Origin: Bilabrum cf. latius | Lineage: Eukaryota > Bigyra: Bicosoecida > Bigyra > Bicosoecida | DNA: 64,000 nt | Assembly: GCA_965178125.1 (NCBI GenBank) | Contig: OZ237741.1 | Span: 1,391,663 to 1,455,662 of the forward strand | Direction: 5' to 3' | In this document: piece after piece, positions 49,901 to 60,693 of the stretch | Layout: the number at the start of each line of letters is the position of its first letter | Position numbering within the stretch: position 1 is the stretch's first letter | Program-made: the position numbers and the translations under genes | The notes under the pieces: generated by a model | Told to the model about the DNA's origin: nothing | Seen by the model: the letters and a program-made list of their open reading frames with translations, nothing else | Database searches by the model: none

Positions 49901-51983
49901 GAACGGCCTGCTCGGACTGCACCAGCCGCTGAACTTTCGCATCATCGATGCTGAATCGCTCTCGCACCCACGGGGCCGCACCTGTCGTGGAGTTGGTGCG
50001 CAACCAATCTCTGAATCCCGCATCAAGGTGGTCGTCATCAGTGCGACGGGCGCGCTCAGCCCGTACCCCCTCGGCATTGAGTGCAGAGACAAGCCCAGCA
50101 GGCTCAGCGCCATCTTGCGCATGCGATAGACTATCGATAGCTGCGTCAGAGGCCCCACTCCTGCCCTTCATGGAGGCCTTGAGCTCCTCGAGGTCCTCCT
50201 TGCTCCATCGCTCAATCGCTCCAGCTTCATCGGAACCCTTATCCTAGTGGAAAGGGTCATGCAGGTAGTGGCACTCGTAGATCGGGGGCTCGGCCTCAAG
50301 CTCTGCTGCCGGCTGAGGGGGCAGCGGGGGGCTCAGCAGAGGTATGAAGTGCTCGGGCAACACTCCCGCCGCAGTCAGCATGCTGGCCTGGCCCCGTTGC
50401 AAGCCTCCTCTCAGAGTCTGATAGATGGGCATGTACCCCACTTCTCCAGTCTGCAGGCCGATCCACATGCAGTCCGACGTCTTCTCACTGGCATTAAGTG
50501 AGTGCTTGCCTGCAGGGGCCAGGCATGCTGCAGATAGCCCAGGAATCCGCATTGTTAGACTTGGCCACATGGGCTTGCTCGATTCAAACACACCGCCACC
50601 CACCGGGGTAAAATCGTGCCGTGCAGCCACGGCGGGCACTTGAAAGAGCCACACCGTCTCGTGCTATGCGCTGACCGCAAGCAACGTGTGTGGCTCGCTC
50701 GACTCATCAGGCGGGGCACCCTTGCGCGCCAGATGAAGCTTAGGAGATATTTGGGCGTTGGAGCACAGCTGAATGGAGCTGAGCTCCCCGGTAGCCTGCA
50801 TGAACTCAAAGGTCCCGTCTTGGCGCACCGGCAACTCTGGCACTGGCAGCTGGCAGCGTACCCGGATTGCGCCCGGCCATCCAGCTTCAAGCGAGCCAGG
50901 CAAGCCGATGCAGAACAAGTCCAAGCATGCATGAATTGCCATGGATTGCGCTGCGCCAGCAGCTGCAGCTCCGCCCGTAGCAACGCGCGTGCCAGCTGCG
51001 GCAATCCAGTGCGTACCGCTGAGCTTGGCGAGTCCTGCAAAGTTTGCGCGGGGACTAGTGCCCCGGGCTATGTCCCTGCATAGCTAATCAACACCAGCTT
51101 GGTCGCCAGAGGGCATTGATATCGCAGAGACCCGTGATACCACGCACGTATCACCTCCTGAGCACGGCAAATGCATGCAGTACGCGCCTGGCTCCTCATC
51201 GGGAAGGTCGGAATCGCGTTGTACAGATGCCTATGCCACGCCAATGGGATCAAATTTCACTTCAGTGTTCTTTTGTCGCGTTTCGATCGCTTCAGGGGCG
51301 AAGGCAGCGATCGGGAGAAGTTTGACGCCTGCGTGAGGGACAGAGGCATTCGGGCTACACAAGCGTTAATATGCGTGTTGTACCTCATATAATAAAATGA
51401 ACTAAAATCACTTACCGGACTTGCTCGCGCATGCAAGCATTCCAGCGCTTCGCAGCAGCGACATGCCATACACTCCGCCTTCCCCGGAGGGCTTCGAAAA
51501 GCTATGCAGTGGTGCTGGCCCCGCATCAGACAGGGTAGCAAAACAAGACTCCTGCTCATCAGCACCGATCATAACAGGGCACTCATGTTGCTGCATGTAT
51601 ACCCTAGCTTTTGGGGCAGCGACCGATACAGGATCTGAACCACATGCGGTCTCAACCCTACCAGCTGTGCCTCTTGGCCCTTGATGGGATCCTTCAGCAG
51701 CTCCTGAAATGAGTCTTTCGTCACTTAGCTCTCCTACCCGCAAGGCTTCCTCGAAAGCAAGCGATTGGACTGCCTGATTCAGCCGCATGCTGGGCAGCCC
51801 AACTGAGTGCTGCTTGCCAAGCGGTGAGCAAACTCGAAGGACCGCTTCACGCTTCTTGGGTCCAAAATAAAGCTTTCCGAACTCTGGTGCTGCATTTTGG
51901 GCCTATGCCATGGTGTGATGAGGTACTGGGCTGAGAAGTGCCTGACCGGTCATCGGGCAAGGCTCCTTGAAATCGTGTTCCAT
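43959..51983 (-). CDS. Hypothetical giant protein with C2H2-like finger and Pro/Ala repeats, 2645 aa
   Basis: Exon 1 51983-51416 and exon 2 51328-43959, separated by an 87-bp GTAAGT...CGCAG phase-1 intron that recreates a Gly codon; total 2646 codons, ending at TGA 43961-43959. About 25 TAGs are read as Gln. The N-terminal 500 residues have short beta-rich repeats of possible propeller type (GVYGMSLLRSAGMLACASKS, FAGLAKLSGTHWIAAAGTRV, WIGLQTGEVGYMP). Helical, charged segments follow. A single C2H2-like finger (CRVCGLMCASQQSLADHVRS-MH) is near 48000. Poly-Ala lies near 47300 and a Pro-Ala-Glu repeat near 44800-44980, followed by a conserved-looking block (MHLRELLAFYQRDN, KIATIFDKKGFKVWDKIALQ) and an acidic Gly/Asp/Trp-rich C-terminus (GGNDDWQDMGSWGDSG). 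No confident family; a scaffold or trafficking role is speculative. Confidence 0.7.
44800..44980 (-). repeat. GCTGGG-type tandem repeat coding Pro/Ala/Glu
   Basis: Hexamer-based array (GCTGGG with GCTCTGG and GCCGGG variants on the plus strand) inside the giant minus-strand gene. On the coding strand it gives alternating Pro-Ala broken by Glu-Pro. The opposite strand reads Gly-Ala and makes a spurious frame. It keeps the frame of the gene. Confidence 0.8.
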
Positions 51984-52061
51984 ATTCGGAATTTGATAGT
52001 TTGAGCATCACATCGGGATGGAGCCAACGACATAAAGTTGACATGGAGCAATGTATAATGT

Positions 52062-54243
52062 TTATGTATCGGGCCTGATGCTACTAGACCTTTGCATGCC
52101 CACAGCTGTCGCTCCATCAGCTTGAGCCCCGCAAGGCTTGGCTGGCACTGGGCCGCAGCCCACCATTGGTGAGCTGCCACGAGGCCGTCCAGCACCCGTG
52201 AAATGCCCCCCAGACCTGTGTACTGCTAGATGCTGAGATTTCGCCGCATGCAGCAAAAGGCTACCATCCGTGGTCGATCCTGCCGACACACTACCTACCG
52301 CACGACCGTGAGCGGCGAGTGGCAGGCCCACAGCACCTGTCCCTGTGCTGCTCGTGCCAGCGGAGGCTGCTGCATCTCCGTTAAAGCCTGTGTGCGATGC
52401 AGGCGATGTGTGCGAGCTAGGAATACCCCCTGAGCCAGAGCTCACAGATGGCAAGGGCAGTGCAGGACGTACCCCAGTGCCGGTAACTGTGCCATAGTGA
52501 TGGGAGCTGCCGGTGCCTGCCGTAGCACCTGCGCGCGGACAAGAGCCCCAGGTTGTCCCGTCGCTGCTCCCGCTGGTACTGGCTGGTAATGGTTCGCAAG
52601 CTGTCGGTGAGTGTGCGCTTGATCCTGTGTCCATCGGCATGCTGGCAGCGGGCAGCAGCGGTGCCGTGCAGCTCACCGCATGGGTCGAACCAGCATCAGG
52701 TGAGGCCACGGTACTTCGTGGAGCAGAGCCCGCGTCAATGGCAGCCGCACGCTCGTCTCTGCCCGCTGCTACTCCGCTGCTTCCCTTTCGTGCACGTGCA
52801 CGCGCGCGCTGCTGCGATGCATTCATGCCACACCACGGCGGGCATGTGGACTCGGCGGGGCGCCCTGCAGCACTGGCCTCTCGAAAGGAAGAGGCCCTGC
52901 GCTAGCGGTAGGAAGAGGATCGGCACCACAGGATCAAGTTGGAACGAGACCCTGTTCGGATGGGAAAGGCCCCGTGCCTGTGCCTGCCAAGGTGCAGCAC
53001 GGCCCAGCCCGGCCGGTGCTTGTAGTCGTACCGCTCCCCCTCACCTGGAGGACTCTGCTGGTGTGCTTCGCAGCGAGTCCCCCGGAAGAAGAGATCGCCG
53101 CCTTCAAACACATCGCCTAAACATAAATTCAGCGTTACCTCGGCGTCATCCACGTGGAACCCCAATGACTTGTCTTTCCTCGGGGCGTACTGCACCACGA
53201 AGCCGTGGTGCGAGTCCAAGTCTATCTTGCCCTTCGCATCCCCAAGTGAAGGGAACGCGGCCTCCGCAAGTGGGCTAACTATTAGATTCGTGAGAATAGA
53301 CAAGGACTCGTTCAAGCCTATATCGTCCAGGACGACACCAAAATTCTGCGGTGATGTAGTTGGAGGTGGTGCAACCTTGCAGGCGTTGGGACTGTCTCTT
53401 CGGCGCTAGCAGCGGCACGACAATAACTATTCTTCGTGTATGCACAGCCTGCTTGACCGCGGCGAGAACTTAAACGCACATTCATGGAATTTGGGCGGTT
53501 GACGTGCAGCCCGCTCGTCTTTGCCCAAGACTCGAACTATCCGACCTCCTCGAGCAACCTTGCACACACATGAGGTGGGAAGCAAGGAAACGCGTATATT
53601 CCTGGATGCAGCTGCTGCATGAACCCAAGTTTGTCGTCTTGAGTGCCCGATAGAGCTTCAGCTAGCTCGTCGCAGAGTTGCAAGCCGCCGTGGGTTCGCA
53701 GCGCTGGGTGTAACGGTGTGTAGTTCGCGGCGATGAACTGCGAAACAGATTTAATTATTCGAATGAAACCATCGTGTGATATTTTCTGGGCATCCCGCAG
53801 TACATAAATGGTACTACTTACGTCTCTGTACTGGTCAAGCAACCTATGAACCAGTGTATCTCTTGCCGCCCGCTCATGGGCAGCGTGCTGCTAATAGCGC
53901 GCATACACTCGGCGCAAATATGCAATCTAGTCATGTTTTGACCCACTCTGCGCACGTAATTGTAGTTTGTTCGCTAATCTCCAGAGAGTTTCCGATGCGC
54001 CACGTGATTCCATCTTTCTGGCGCTACATGCAGTCTCACTAAGACTTCAGGCGGAAACGTTCTCTGAAACTTGACCCAAAACTCATCCGGTCGCAGGAAA
54101 TCGGGTGCACGACCCACTGGAGGCTTTGAGGCTTCCATAAATCGCGCTGATGTACCAGCGATTGCCGAGCCGCTGCCCATAGCATTACCGGAACTACGAG
54201 CATCAATCTGGTGTGCTCCTCCGCAACCGCCGGACCGACACAT
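52062..54243 (-). CDS. OGFOD2-like 2-oxoglutarate/Fe(II) dioxygenase with long low-complexity tail, 635 aa
   Basis: Four exons, all phase 0: 54243-54004, 53947-53822, 53737-53480, 53345-52062. Introns start GTGGCG, GTAAGT and GTGCGT and end in CAG; the first (56 bp) is least certain. Exon 3 gives HPGIYAFPCFPPHVCARLLE then EEVG*FESWAK and RPNSMN, continued in exon 4 by NFGVVLDDIGLNESL, the OGFOD2 pattern. The catalytic core has the iron ligands H-x-D in DKSLGFHVDDAEVTLNLCLG, then VFEGGDLFFRG, HRPGWAVLHLGRHRHGAFPI (distal His) and TGSRSNLILWCRSS (2OG Arg), then a CPPWC pair. Substrate in other organisms is not established. Four TAGs are read as Gln. The stop is TAA (52064-52062). The 240-residue Ser/Gly/Thr/Ala tail is absent from animal homologues. 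Confidence 0.8.
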
Positions 54244-55033
54244 TGGAGAGCCTTCAACAATGAATTAAGTATAAGTAGATAATACACGAGACGTACAGGT
54301 TCGGAGACGCACATAGTCCACCTCAATAGCTTCTCAGGGCTCGCTAAACCATAGCCACCGCCCCCCCCAACATAAGTGCACTCAACTTCCTAAAAAGCAG
54401 ACTCCTACACGCCCGTTGGAGGTTATCTTGGGTTTCGACAACTGCAATTAACTGCGCCAACACGATAGCCCTGGTCGAAATTATTGTTGGATATAGCATT
54501 CTTCATAGGTTTGGTGTCATCAGTTGCTACCATGGACTCCAGCAATCGATTCAGCTTGAGGTGAGTCGCTCGCATGGAGCAGCCATACATGTACCATGCT
54601 CCACCACGATCCATGTATTCTGCACTGCATTTTAATGGAATCCATGTTGAATTGTCGGCCATACGAATGTATCCTGTCCTACCATGGCATTGCCCCTCAA
54701 ATCTTCGCGTGCAGTCCTGGACGCGAGGCTGCTGCTATGATCATGAGCCAGTTGAGCAGCCCTGACGTAGGGATATTGCGATAGGTATGTTAAACGTATT
54801 CTCTGAATTGCTCACATCCCTGGGCTTCCTGTCGTGCAACCGAGCTGTTAGCAACCGTTCGGTCCGATTGCCACGCGCAGGCAAGGAAAGGAAACACAGA
54901 CGGGCTAAATAGTGAAGTTGACGACGTGTTCTTTCCTAGGCGCGCTGCCTTAGCGAGCCTTGCAGACAATTACACAGGGGTTTCGAACTCTCCAAGCGGC
55001 CCATTGCGCCAAGGTCGCGAGGCGGATAGAAGC
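54244..55033. other. Intergenic region between OGFOD2-like and E2F genes
   Basis: 790 bp of lower GC than its neighbours, between divergent start codons, so it should hold both promoters. A C9 run lies at 54360-54368. A 79-codon minus-strand frame inside it is listed separately. I see no RNA gene. Confidence 0.5.
54423..54662 (-). CDS. Possible small protein, 79 aa, doubtful
   Basis: ATG 54662 to TAA 54425-54423 without any TAG. The predicted product begins MADNSTWIPLKCSAEYMDRG and is polar, with four Cys, no signal peptide and no recognised domain. Its AT-richer composition differs from every other gene here. It could be a small gene, an exon of a longer transcript or a chance frame in the intergenic region. 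Listed only because it has an ATG, fair amino-acid balance and otherwise unexplained length for this gap. Confidence 0.25.
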   Translation of the reverse strand: MADNSTWIPLKCSAEYMDRGGAWYMYGCSMRATHLKLNRLLESMVATDDTKPMKNAISNNNFDQGYRVGAVNCSCRNPR

Positions 55034-58000
55034 ATGGGGCAACAGCCTACGGTTGCGAAGATTCACGGCTCCAGCATCTCGATGGGAACCCAATAGCATC
55101 CCTCTATTGGGCCAGAAAACCATCTTGTGCAGGTACCTGCTGGTTGGGGAGCACCACCTGCCACCGCTGCTGCGCACCATGCCCCGGCTACTAACGGCAG
55201 CGCCGCGCGGCCAGAAAGGCCCGCGCTGGGCAGCAGCACAGCGAAGAGCGGCCCCGGTAATAGCAGCAGCAAGGACGTATAGTCTGCTTTATATTCTCAA
55301 GGGCCCAGCACGGCGCTCGCCTACAGGCCCGCGCACCAGCACCAGCACCAGCAGGCACAGGTGTAGGCCGGAGGGGGGCCGGGCCAGAGCCGAGCGGCGG
55401 TCAGCATCCAGTCGGTGGCTCCTAGTGACCGGCCGACGCTGGCTCAGCGCATCGGTGTGCTCGATGCGGCCATTGAAACCGACCGCGCCCATGTGTGTGG
55501 CTCCATCGTTGTAGCGGGGGTCAGCGTCCCGGCCCCCCCTCGGCTGGTAGCTCCAACTCACGCACTGCCAACTTTGGCAGACGTGGTACTTGCAATTCCC
55601 CACGCAGATTTCACTGATGCAGTCTCAAGAGCAGTTAAAAAGCTACCCGCTGCCGCTAGAGAGTCGCTGTCATCAGCAGCTGCAGGGATTCAGCCTGCCC
55701 AGCAAGGCGCCGAGCAGGTGCGCGGGCTGGATGTGTGGCGCCCGCATCCGTGCGTGCTGCCTGGAGGTTGCGACGAGGCCATGACTTCCAAGTGCAGGGC
55801 CGTGACTGGCGGTGCGGTGCTGGAGCGCAAATCAAATGAGGCATTTGGTACATGCGGGGCCATGGGGGAGGGTGCTGATGGTCTCTCGCAGGCATCGCTG
55901 CAACCCAGCGCATCGGCAGCCACCGGCAGAACGAGTCTCGGAGGCACTTCTAAGGCAAGTCGCAAGGACAAAAGCCTTGGGTTGTTGTGCGAAAAGTGAG
56001 ATGGATCATTCGTAGTCGCGCTGCTTGATGTGACCGGACTCTTGCTTCCTCCTGCACTCGCTGCCGTAATATGTTGCCACGTGTTTTTGATTCATGATGG
56101 ATTGACCACCCCCCCCTCGCAGTTTTCTCGCACATTTTGGTCGCGGGGAGATTCTGGAGTTCTAGCTCGACGATGTTGCCACGGTTCTGGACGTGGAGCG
56201 CAGGCGTGTGTACGACGTCATCAATATTCTTGAGGCGCTGCGGATGACTTCACGAAAGGAGAAGAACAAGTACGTGTGGCACGGTACAGGCGGTCTTCCT
56301 GCTGTGCTCCAGCATCTGCAGAACCAAGCCATGCAGGATGGCAGCAACGTGCTCCCAGGTAGCCCCGATGAGCCTCCACAGCCGCACTCTATGCACTGCC
56401 GCGTGCAAACCGCCCCGGGCATGCACATCGAGGTGTTTGCAGAGGAGTCTGCAGATGCACCTTGTTCCACCAATAGCAACCTAGGATCAAAAAGGGGCAG
56501 ACAGGGGACTACGGTTGGAGACTGCCCGGATCCCAAGCGAAGAGCGGTTGGGGAATCTGGTTTGTCGAAGCAGAACGACGAGGACCCACCGGCAGTCGAG
56601 GTGGACTGCATTACCGAAGCGGATCAAGACCTAATGCCACCTGATAAGCTCCGGCAAAGTGCCAACATTTGCAGCCAAGCATGTGTGGCTGCTTCCGTTG
56701 CGAGGGCTACACTGAGCTGGAAGAACGACGTGCTCTCGTTCCGGGACTCGAGGGCCGAGTCGGATGCGGCCTCGAGTGCCAAGCGGGACAAGAGCCTCGG
56801 CACCCTGGCCCAGCGCTTTGTACAGCTCTTTCTTGTGGGCAGGAGCGTGCTGGCCCTGGAACACGCCGCCAAGATCCTCATGGCTGCATCGGGGCTGGAC
56901 GCCTCCTCAGTGGATCCCACAGAGGCTGCCTTCAAGACCAGAGTACGGAGACTGTACGACGTTGCCAACGTGCTGCAATCCCTACGGTTGGTCACCAAAG
57001 TGACATTTGCAGAGACATCATGCGCTCGAAAGCCTGCATTCGCATGGCGGGGCCTGGGTGCTGTGCCTTTGTTACCTGGGCGAGCAGCACTGGCGGTTCG
57101 TGATGAGATTCGAGATGTGGCTGCTGGTCGGGCTTCAAGCGATGGGTCGGGGATTTGGCGATCCAACATAGCAACCTCTGCCAAATTAGCCCAAAGAGTT
57201 GGCCCTAATTCAGCGCGGTGCGCTGTAAGCGGCAGTGCAGGCTAGCCCGCGAGTCGGCAGCACACATCATCGGCTTCAGTCGTAAGCATGCCGCCAAACG
57301 ACTCAGCGCGGGCGTATGCACTGTCTCACAAAGCAGTTCCATTGCCAGCAACTGCTGCGGGCGACGCAAGGCTGCTGGGTGGCGGGCACGGCTGCTCGAG
57401 TGACTCGCAGGGCAGCACCGTCGTGCAACCTGCTTAGGGTTTCGGCAACCTCAGTCTCGAGTAGAAGTTCGAGATGGGCCGTAGAATCGCAAACGAGGAG
57501 GCCCACACGTGCATGTCGCCTGCACCAGTTGGTTCACCGTCATCTCGATCCACATCGAGACGTACTGCGAAGGGCAAGCTATCGTATGAAGGGATCGATG
57601 CGACTCCATAGCAACTGCAGGCCATCGGGTCTAGCCCATATGGCATGCCAGGCAGCGCAGTACCCGCTTCTGCCCTTGGCCGTCGGCTCTTTGGCGGTCG
57701 CTGGCAGCCTCCAGGATTCCGCACGAGCCACTAGTCCACACCAATGACAACAGGCAATTCCGTTGGGACAAAGCCTTGGAACAGAAGTGCCCCTGGGACA
57801 ACGACTGGCGCTATTGCTGAAGAAAGAGCTCCTAGCTTCAACCCCAAGCAGGACCCCGAGGACGCACAGAGCCCCCAACTCAACCTCTCGAGCATGCTTG
57901 AGAAGGAAGCGGCGCAGGCTGGCTTTAAGGAGAATGCGTCTCATCAGGAATCAGTGCAGCGATAGGAGCAGGGCAGCGATTTTCCCGACCAAGAGCTTGT

Positions 58001-58562
58001 TGATGTTGACCCGGCAGCGCGTGAGAGCTCCGCAAAGCCAGCATCCGTTCTCACCGTCTTTTTGAAGAGATCGCAGTCTCGCACGGGGGGGCGTGGAGAG
58101 GAACGAGAGGCAGGGCTGTAGTCGCCCTCCAGCCCTCGAGCTGTTCGTGCACCTTCAGCTTCGACGGATGACCGCGAAGACCAAGAGCTCGAGGAGGGTA
58201 GTCTATGTGCAGTGCAGCCGGCAGCGTCATCATCTACTGGTAGGAGTGCATCAAGCTCGGGGCAGGTGCACTCAGCCGGGCAAGGGCCTCAGCAACTGAC
58301 ATCAACAAGCAGCTCAGTCGGTGCACTCGTGTCAATGCCTAAGCCTGAGAGCGCTTCTTCGGTAGCCTACAGGACAGTCAAGATGCATGCTGCAGCTCGT
58401 GGTGTGTCAGTAGAACAGGTAATCGTTGCGATGCGGAAGCAACGAGACGATGCTCTTGCCGTTCTAGCAAGTGGCACAGCACTCTAGCCATCTCAGGAAG
58501 CCGTGATTACCCTTTTGCAGCAAATTGAGTCGGAGCACCAACGCTCGACCGGGACGGAGTAA
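55034..58562 (+). CDS. Atypical E2F transcription factor (E2F7/8/DEL type) with two DNA-binding domains, 1133 aa
   Basis: Exon 1 55034-55995, 127-bp intron (GTGAGA...TCGCAG, phase 2), exon 2 56123-58562, ending at TAA 58560-58562. The first winged-helix domain spans the intron: SRKDKSLGLLCEN / FLAHFGRGEILEF*LDDVAT then VERRRVYDVINILEALRMTS. The second is near residue 540: AKRDKSLGTLAQRFVQLFLV, VRRLYDVANVLQSLRLVTKV. Tandem RRxYDV motifs and no visible dimerisation, marked-box or Rb-binding region indicate the atypical class, which in animals and plants binds E2F sites without DP and represses S-phase and endocycle genes. About twelve TAGs are read as Gln. The N-terminus is Gln/Pro/Ala-rich and the 500-residue tail Ser/Pro-rich with a helical end (VEQVIVAMRKQRDDALAVLA). 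It is the last gene before the subtelomere. The start is the first ATG in an open frame and could be further upstream. Confidence 0.85.
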
Positions 58563-58633
58563 AAGTGACTGTTTCGATGTTGCCGCGTTGGTAGAACTGG
58601 TATATTGTGAATGCATGTATTCAACGTCTTCTA

Positions 58634-60017
58634 GCGCTCGCTCCCGTAGCCTGCACACTCTCCAGCAGCATGGGTACCACCCTCATCCAGCGCTCGCTCC
58701 CGTGGCCTGCACACTCTCCAGCAGCATGGGTACCACCCTCATCCAGCGCTCGCAACCGTAGCCTGCACACTCTCCAGCAGCATGGGTACCACCCTCATCC
58801 AGCGCTCGCTCCCGTGGCCTGCACACTCTCCAGCAGCATGGGTACCACCCTCATCCAGCGCTCGCTCCCGTAGCCTGCACACTCTCCAGCAGCATGGGTA
58901 CCACCCTCATCCAGCGCTCGCTCCCGTGGCCTGCACACTCTCCAGCAGCATGGGTACCACCCTCATCCAGCGCTCGCTCCCGTGGCCTGCACACTCTCCA
59001 GCAGCATGGGTACCACCCTCATCCAGCGCTCGCAACCGTAGCCTGCACACTCTCCAGCAGCATGGGTACCACCCTCATCCAGCGCTCGCTCCCGTGGCCT
59101 GCACACTCTCCAGCAGCATGGGTACCACCCTCATCCAGCGCTCGCTCCCGTGGCCTGCACACTCTCCAGCAGCATGGGTACCACCCTCATCCAGCGCTCG
59201 CAACCGTAGCCTGCACACTCTCCAGCAGCATGGGTACCACCCTCATCCAGCGCTCGCTCCCGTGGCCTGCACACTCTCCAGCAGCATGGGTACCACCCTC
59301 ATCCAGCGCTCGCACCCGTAGCCTGCACACTCTCCAGCAGCATGCGTACCACCCTCATCCAGCGCTCGCTCCCGTGGCCTGCACACTCTCCAGCAGCATG
59401 GGTACCACCCTCATCCAGCGCTCGCTCCCGTGGCCTGCACACTCTCCAGCAGCATGGGTACCACCCTCATCCAGCGCTCGCAACCGTAGCCTGCACACTC
59501 TCCAGCAGCATGGGTACCACCCTCATCCAGCGCTCGCTCCCGTGGCCTGCACACTCTCCAGCAGCATGGGTACCACCCTCATCCAGCGCTCGCACCCGTA
59601 GCCTGCACACTCTCCAGCAGCATGCGTACCACCCTCATCCAGCGCTCGCTCCCGTGGCCTGCACACTCTCCAGCAGCATGGGTACCACCCTCATCCAGCG
59701 CTCGCTCCCGTGGCCTGCACACTCTCCAGCAGCATGGGTACCACCCTCATCCAGCGCTCGCAACCGTAGCCTGCACACTCTCCAGCAGCATGGGTACCAC
59801 CCTCATCCAGCGCTCGCTCCCGTGGCCTGCACACTCTCCAGCAGCATGGGTACCACCCTCATCCAGCGCTCGCACCCGTAGCCTGCACACTCTCCAGCAG
59901 CATGCGTACCACCCTCATCCAGCGCTCGCTCCCGTGGCCTGCACACTCTCCAGCAGCATGGGTACCACCCTCATCCAGCGCTCGCTCCCGTGGCCTGCAC
60001 ACTCTCCAACAGCATGG
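58634..60017 (+). repeat. 56-bp minisatellite, about 25 copies, with 280-bp higher-order period
   Basis: The unit includes GCTCGCTCCCGTGGCCTGCA and, further on, GCATGGGTACCACCCTCATC; it repeats every 56 bp with only a few variable positions. Variant units recur at multiples of 56: CGCAACCG at 58751, 59031, 59199, 59479 and 59759, and CGCACCCG at 59311, 59591 and 59871, mostly 280 bp (five units) apart. Because 56 is not a multiple of three, the array opens long chance frames in rotation. It starts 71 bp after the E2F stop codon and ends against the first telomere array. Confidence 0.93.
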
Positions 60018-60623
60018 TTAGGGTTAGGGTTAGGGTTAGGGTTAGGGTTAGGGTTAGGGTTAGGGTTAGGGTTAGGGTTAGGGTTAGGGTTAGGGTTAGG
60101 GTTAGGGTTAGGGTTAGGGTTAGGGTTAGGGTTAGGGTTAGGGTTAGGGTTAGGGTTAGGGTTAGGGTTAGGGTTAGGGTTAGGGTTAGGGTTAGGGTTA
60201 GGGTTAGGGTTAGGGTTAGGGTTAGGGTTAGGGTTAGGGTTAGGGTTAGGGTTAGGGTTAGGGTTAGGGTTAGGGTTAGGGTTAGGGTTAGGGTTAGGGT
60301 TAGGGTTAGGGTTAGGGTTAGGGTTAGGGTTAGGGTTAGGGTTAGGGTTAGGGTTAGGGTTAGGGTTAGGGTTAGGGTTAGGGTTAGGGTTAGGGTTAGG
60401 GTTAGGGTTAGGGTTAGGGTTAGGGTTAGGGTTAGGGTTAGGGTTAGGGTTAGGGTTAGGGTTAGGGTTAGGGTTAGGGTTAGGGTTAGGGTTAGGGTTA
60501 GGGTTAGGGTTAGGGTTAGGGTTAGGGTTAGGGTTAGGGTTAGGGTTAGGGTTAGGGTTAGGGTTAGGGTTAGGGTTAGGGTTAGGGTTAGGGTTAGGGT
60601 TAGGGTTAGGGTTAGGGTTAGGG
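60018..60623 (+). repeat. Interstitial telomere array 1, TTAGGG x 101
   Basis: 606 bp of TTAGGG without a single variant base, G-rich strand running towards the window's right end. The left junction is within a minisatellite unit at GCATGG, where GG overlaps the repeat. The right end runs into TATCTAATATAAAGTCAGGG. Confidence 0.97.
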
Positions 60624-60693
60624 TATCTAATATAAAGTCAGGGACAGGGTCGGGGAAAAAAAAATTTCATCTTCATTTTTTGCATTAAAATTT
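60624..60693 (+). repeat. Junction segment between telomere array 1 and satellite A
   Basis: About 70 bp starting TATCTAATATAAAGTCAGGG, then an A-run and TTTCATCTTCA. Nearly the same sequence follows telomere array 2 at 62740, so it belongs to a repeated module rather than being unique sequence. Confidence 0.9.

Noticed and set aside
59622-60688. Long frames across the minisatellite and TTAGGG array (Leu-Gly and Arg-Val runs)
   Set aside because: Translations of tandem repeats whose period lets a frame stay open; not genes.
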